From JBKHBQ01 sp046542305 (GTDB lineage: Bacteria > Bacteroidota > Bacteroidia > Bacteroidales > 4484-276), in the NCBI GenBank assembly GCA_046542305.1, contig JBKHBQ010000280.1:1-5037 (forward strand): 5,037 nt of DNA. Direction: 5' to 3'. Positions 5,035-5,037 of the stretch are shown here, one piece after another. A program made the position numbers and the translations under genes. Within the stretch, counting starts at the first letter, position 1, and each line of letters starts with the position of its first letter. Below the pieces are notes generated by a model. That model did no database searches, was not told the origin of the DNA, and was given only the letters and a program-made list of their open reading frames with translations.

Positions 5035-5037
5035 ATG
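5035..5037 (+). CDS. Possible start codon of the next gene (cut off)
   Basis: The last three bases are ATG, preceded by an A-rich leader (TTTACAAC) and a perfect -7 box 31 bp upstream. This arrangement matches the other genes of the window. Nothing of the product can be seen. Confidence 0.3.

Noticed and set aside
1..5037. CRISPR array, toxin-antitoxin pair or phage defence operon
   Set aside because: No regularly spaced repeats, no Cas or toxin motifs. The RuvC-like protein has no domains linking it to Cas9/Cas12 or transposon-type nucleases.

Overview
The window looks like a piece of a Bacteroidota (Bacteroidetes) chromosome. Four things point there: several genes are preceded by the Bacteroidota -7 promoter box TAnnTTTG, no gene has a clear Shine-Dalgarno sequence, one protein ends in a type IX secretion (T9SS) sorting domain, and another is a lipoprotein with a BACON-like domain. 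Intergenic stretches also carry degenerate CACAAAG/CTTTGTG words and an AAACCTG-T-CAGGTTT palindrome, which I recall as common in this phylum but could not check.

Layout. Positions 122-586 (+) encode a 154-residue RuvC/RNase H-fold nuclease-like protein with all four expected acidic positions. It is followed 18 bp later by a BACON-like lipoprotein (605-1636, +), which may be co-transcribed or may use a -7 box lying over the nuclease stop codon. A tRNA-Ser(CGA) gene (1736-1824) has its own promoter almost touching the mature 5' end and an intrinsic terminator right behind it. A gene-free stretch (1862-2236) holds a hairpin-forming repeat, the palindrome, a terminator-like long hairpin and a promoter. 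Then comes a T9SS-exported protein (2237-3586, +), more AT-rich in most sampled lines than its neighbours and bracketed by two copies of a ~20-bp palindrome-containing word. Convergent to it, on the minus strand, is an intact YdfG-type short-chain dehydrogenase (3856-4620).

Directly behind the dehydrogenase stop codon, on the same strand, lies an unannotated relic (3659-3855): the C-terminal CBS domain of a ClC-type chloride channel, cut off at its 5' end and carrying an internal deletion with a frameshift. The last ~400 bp are gene-free, with degenerate repeats and a perfect -7 box. The window's last three bases are an ATG that may start the next gene.

The genes do not form an obvious single pathway. 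The nuclease/lipoprotein pair could be an operon, the tRNA is an independent unit, the T9SS protein looks like an accessory insertion, and the dehydrogenase is a housekeeping-type enzyme beside a decayed channel gene. I see no CRISPR array, transposase, integrase or recognisable defence system.
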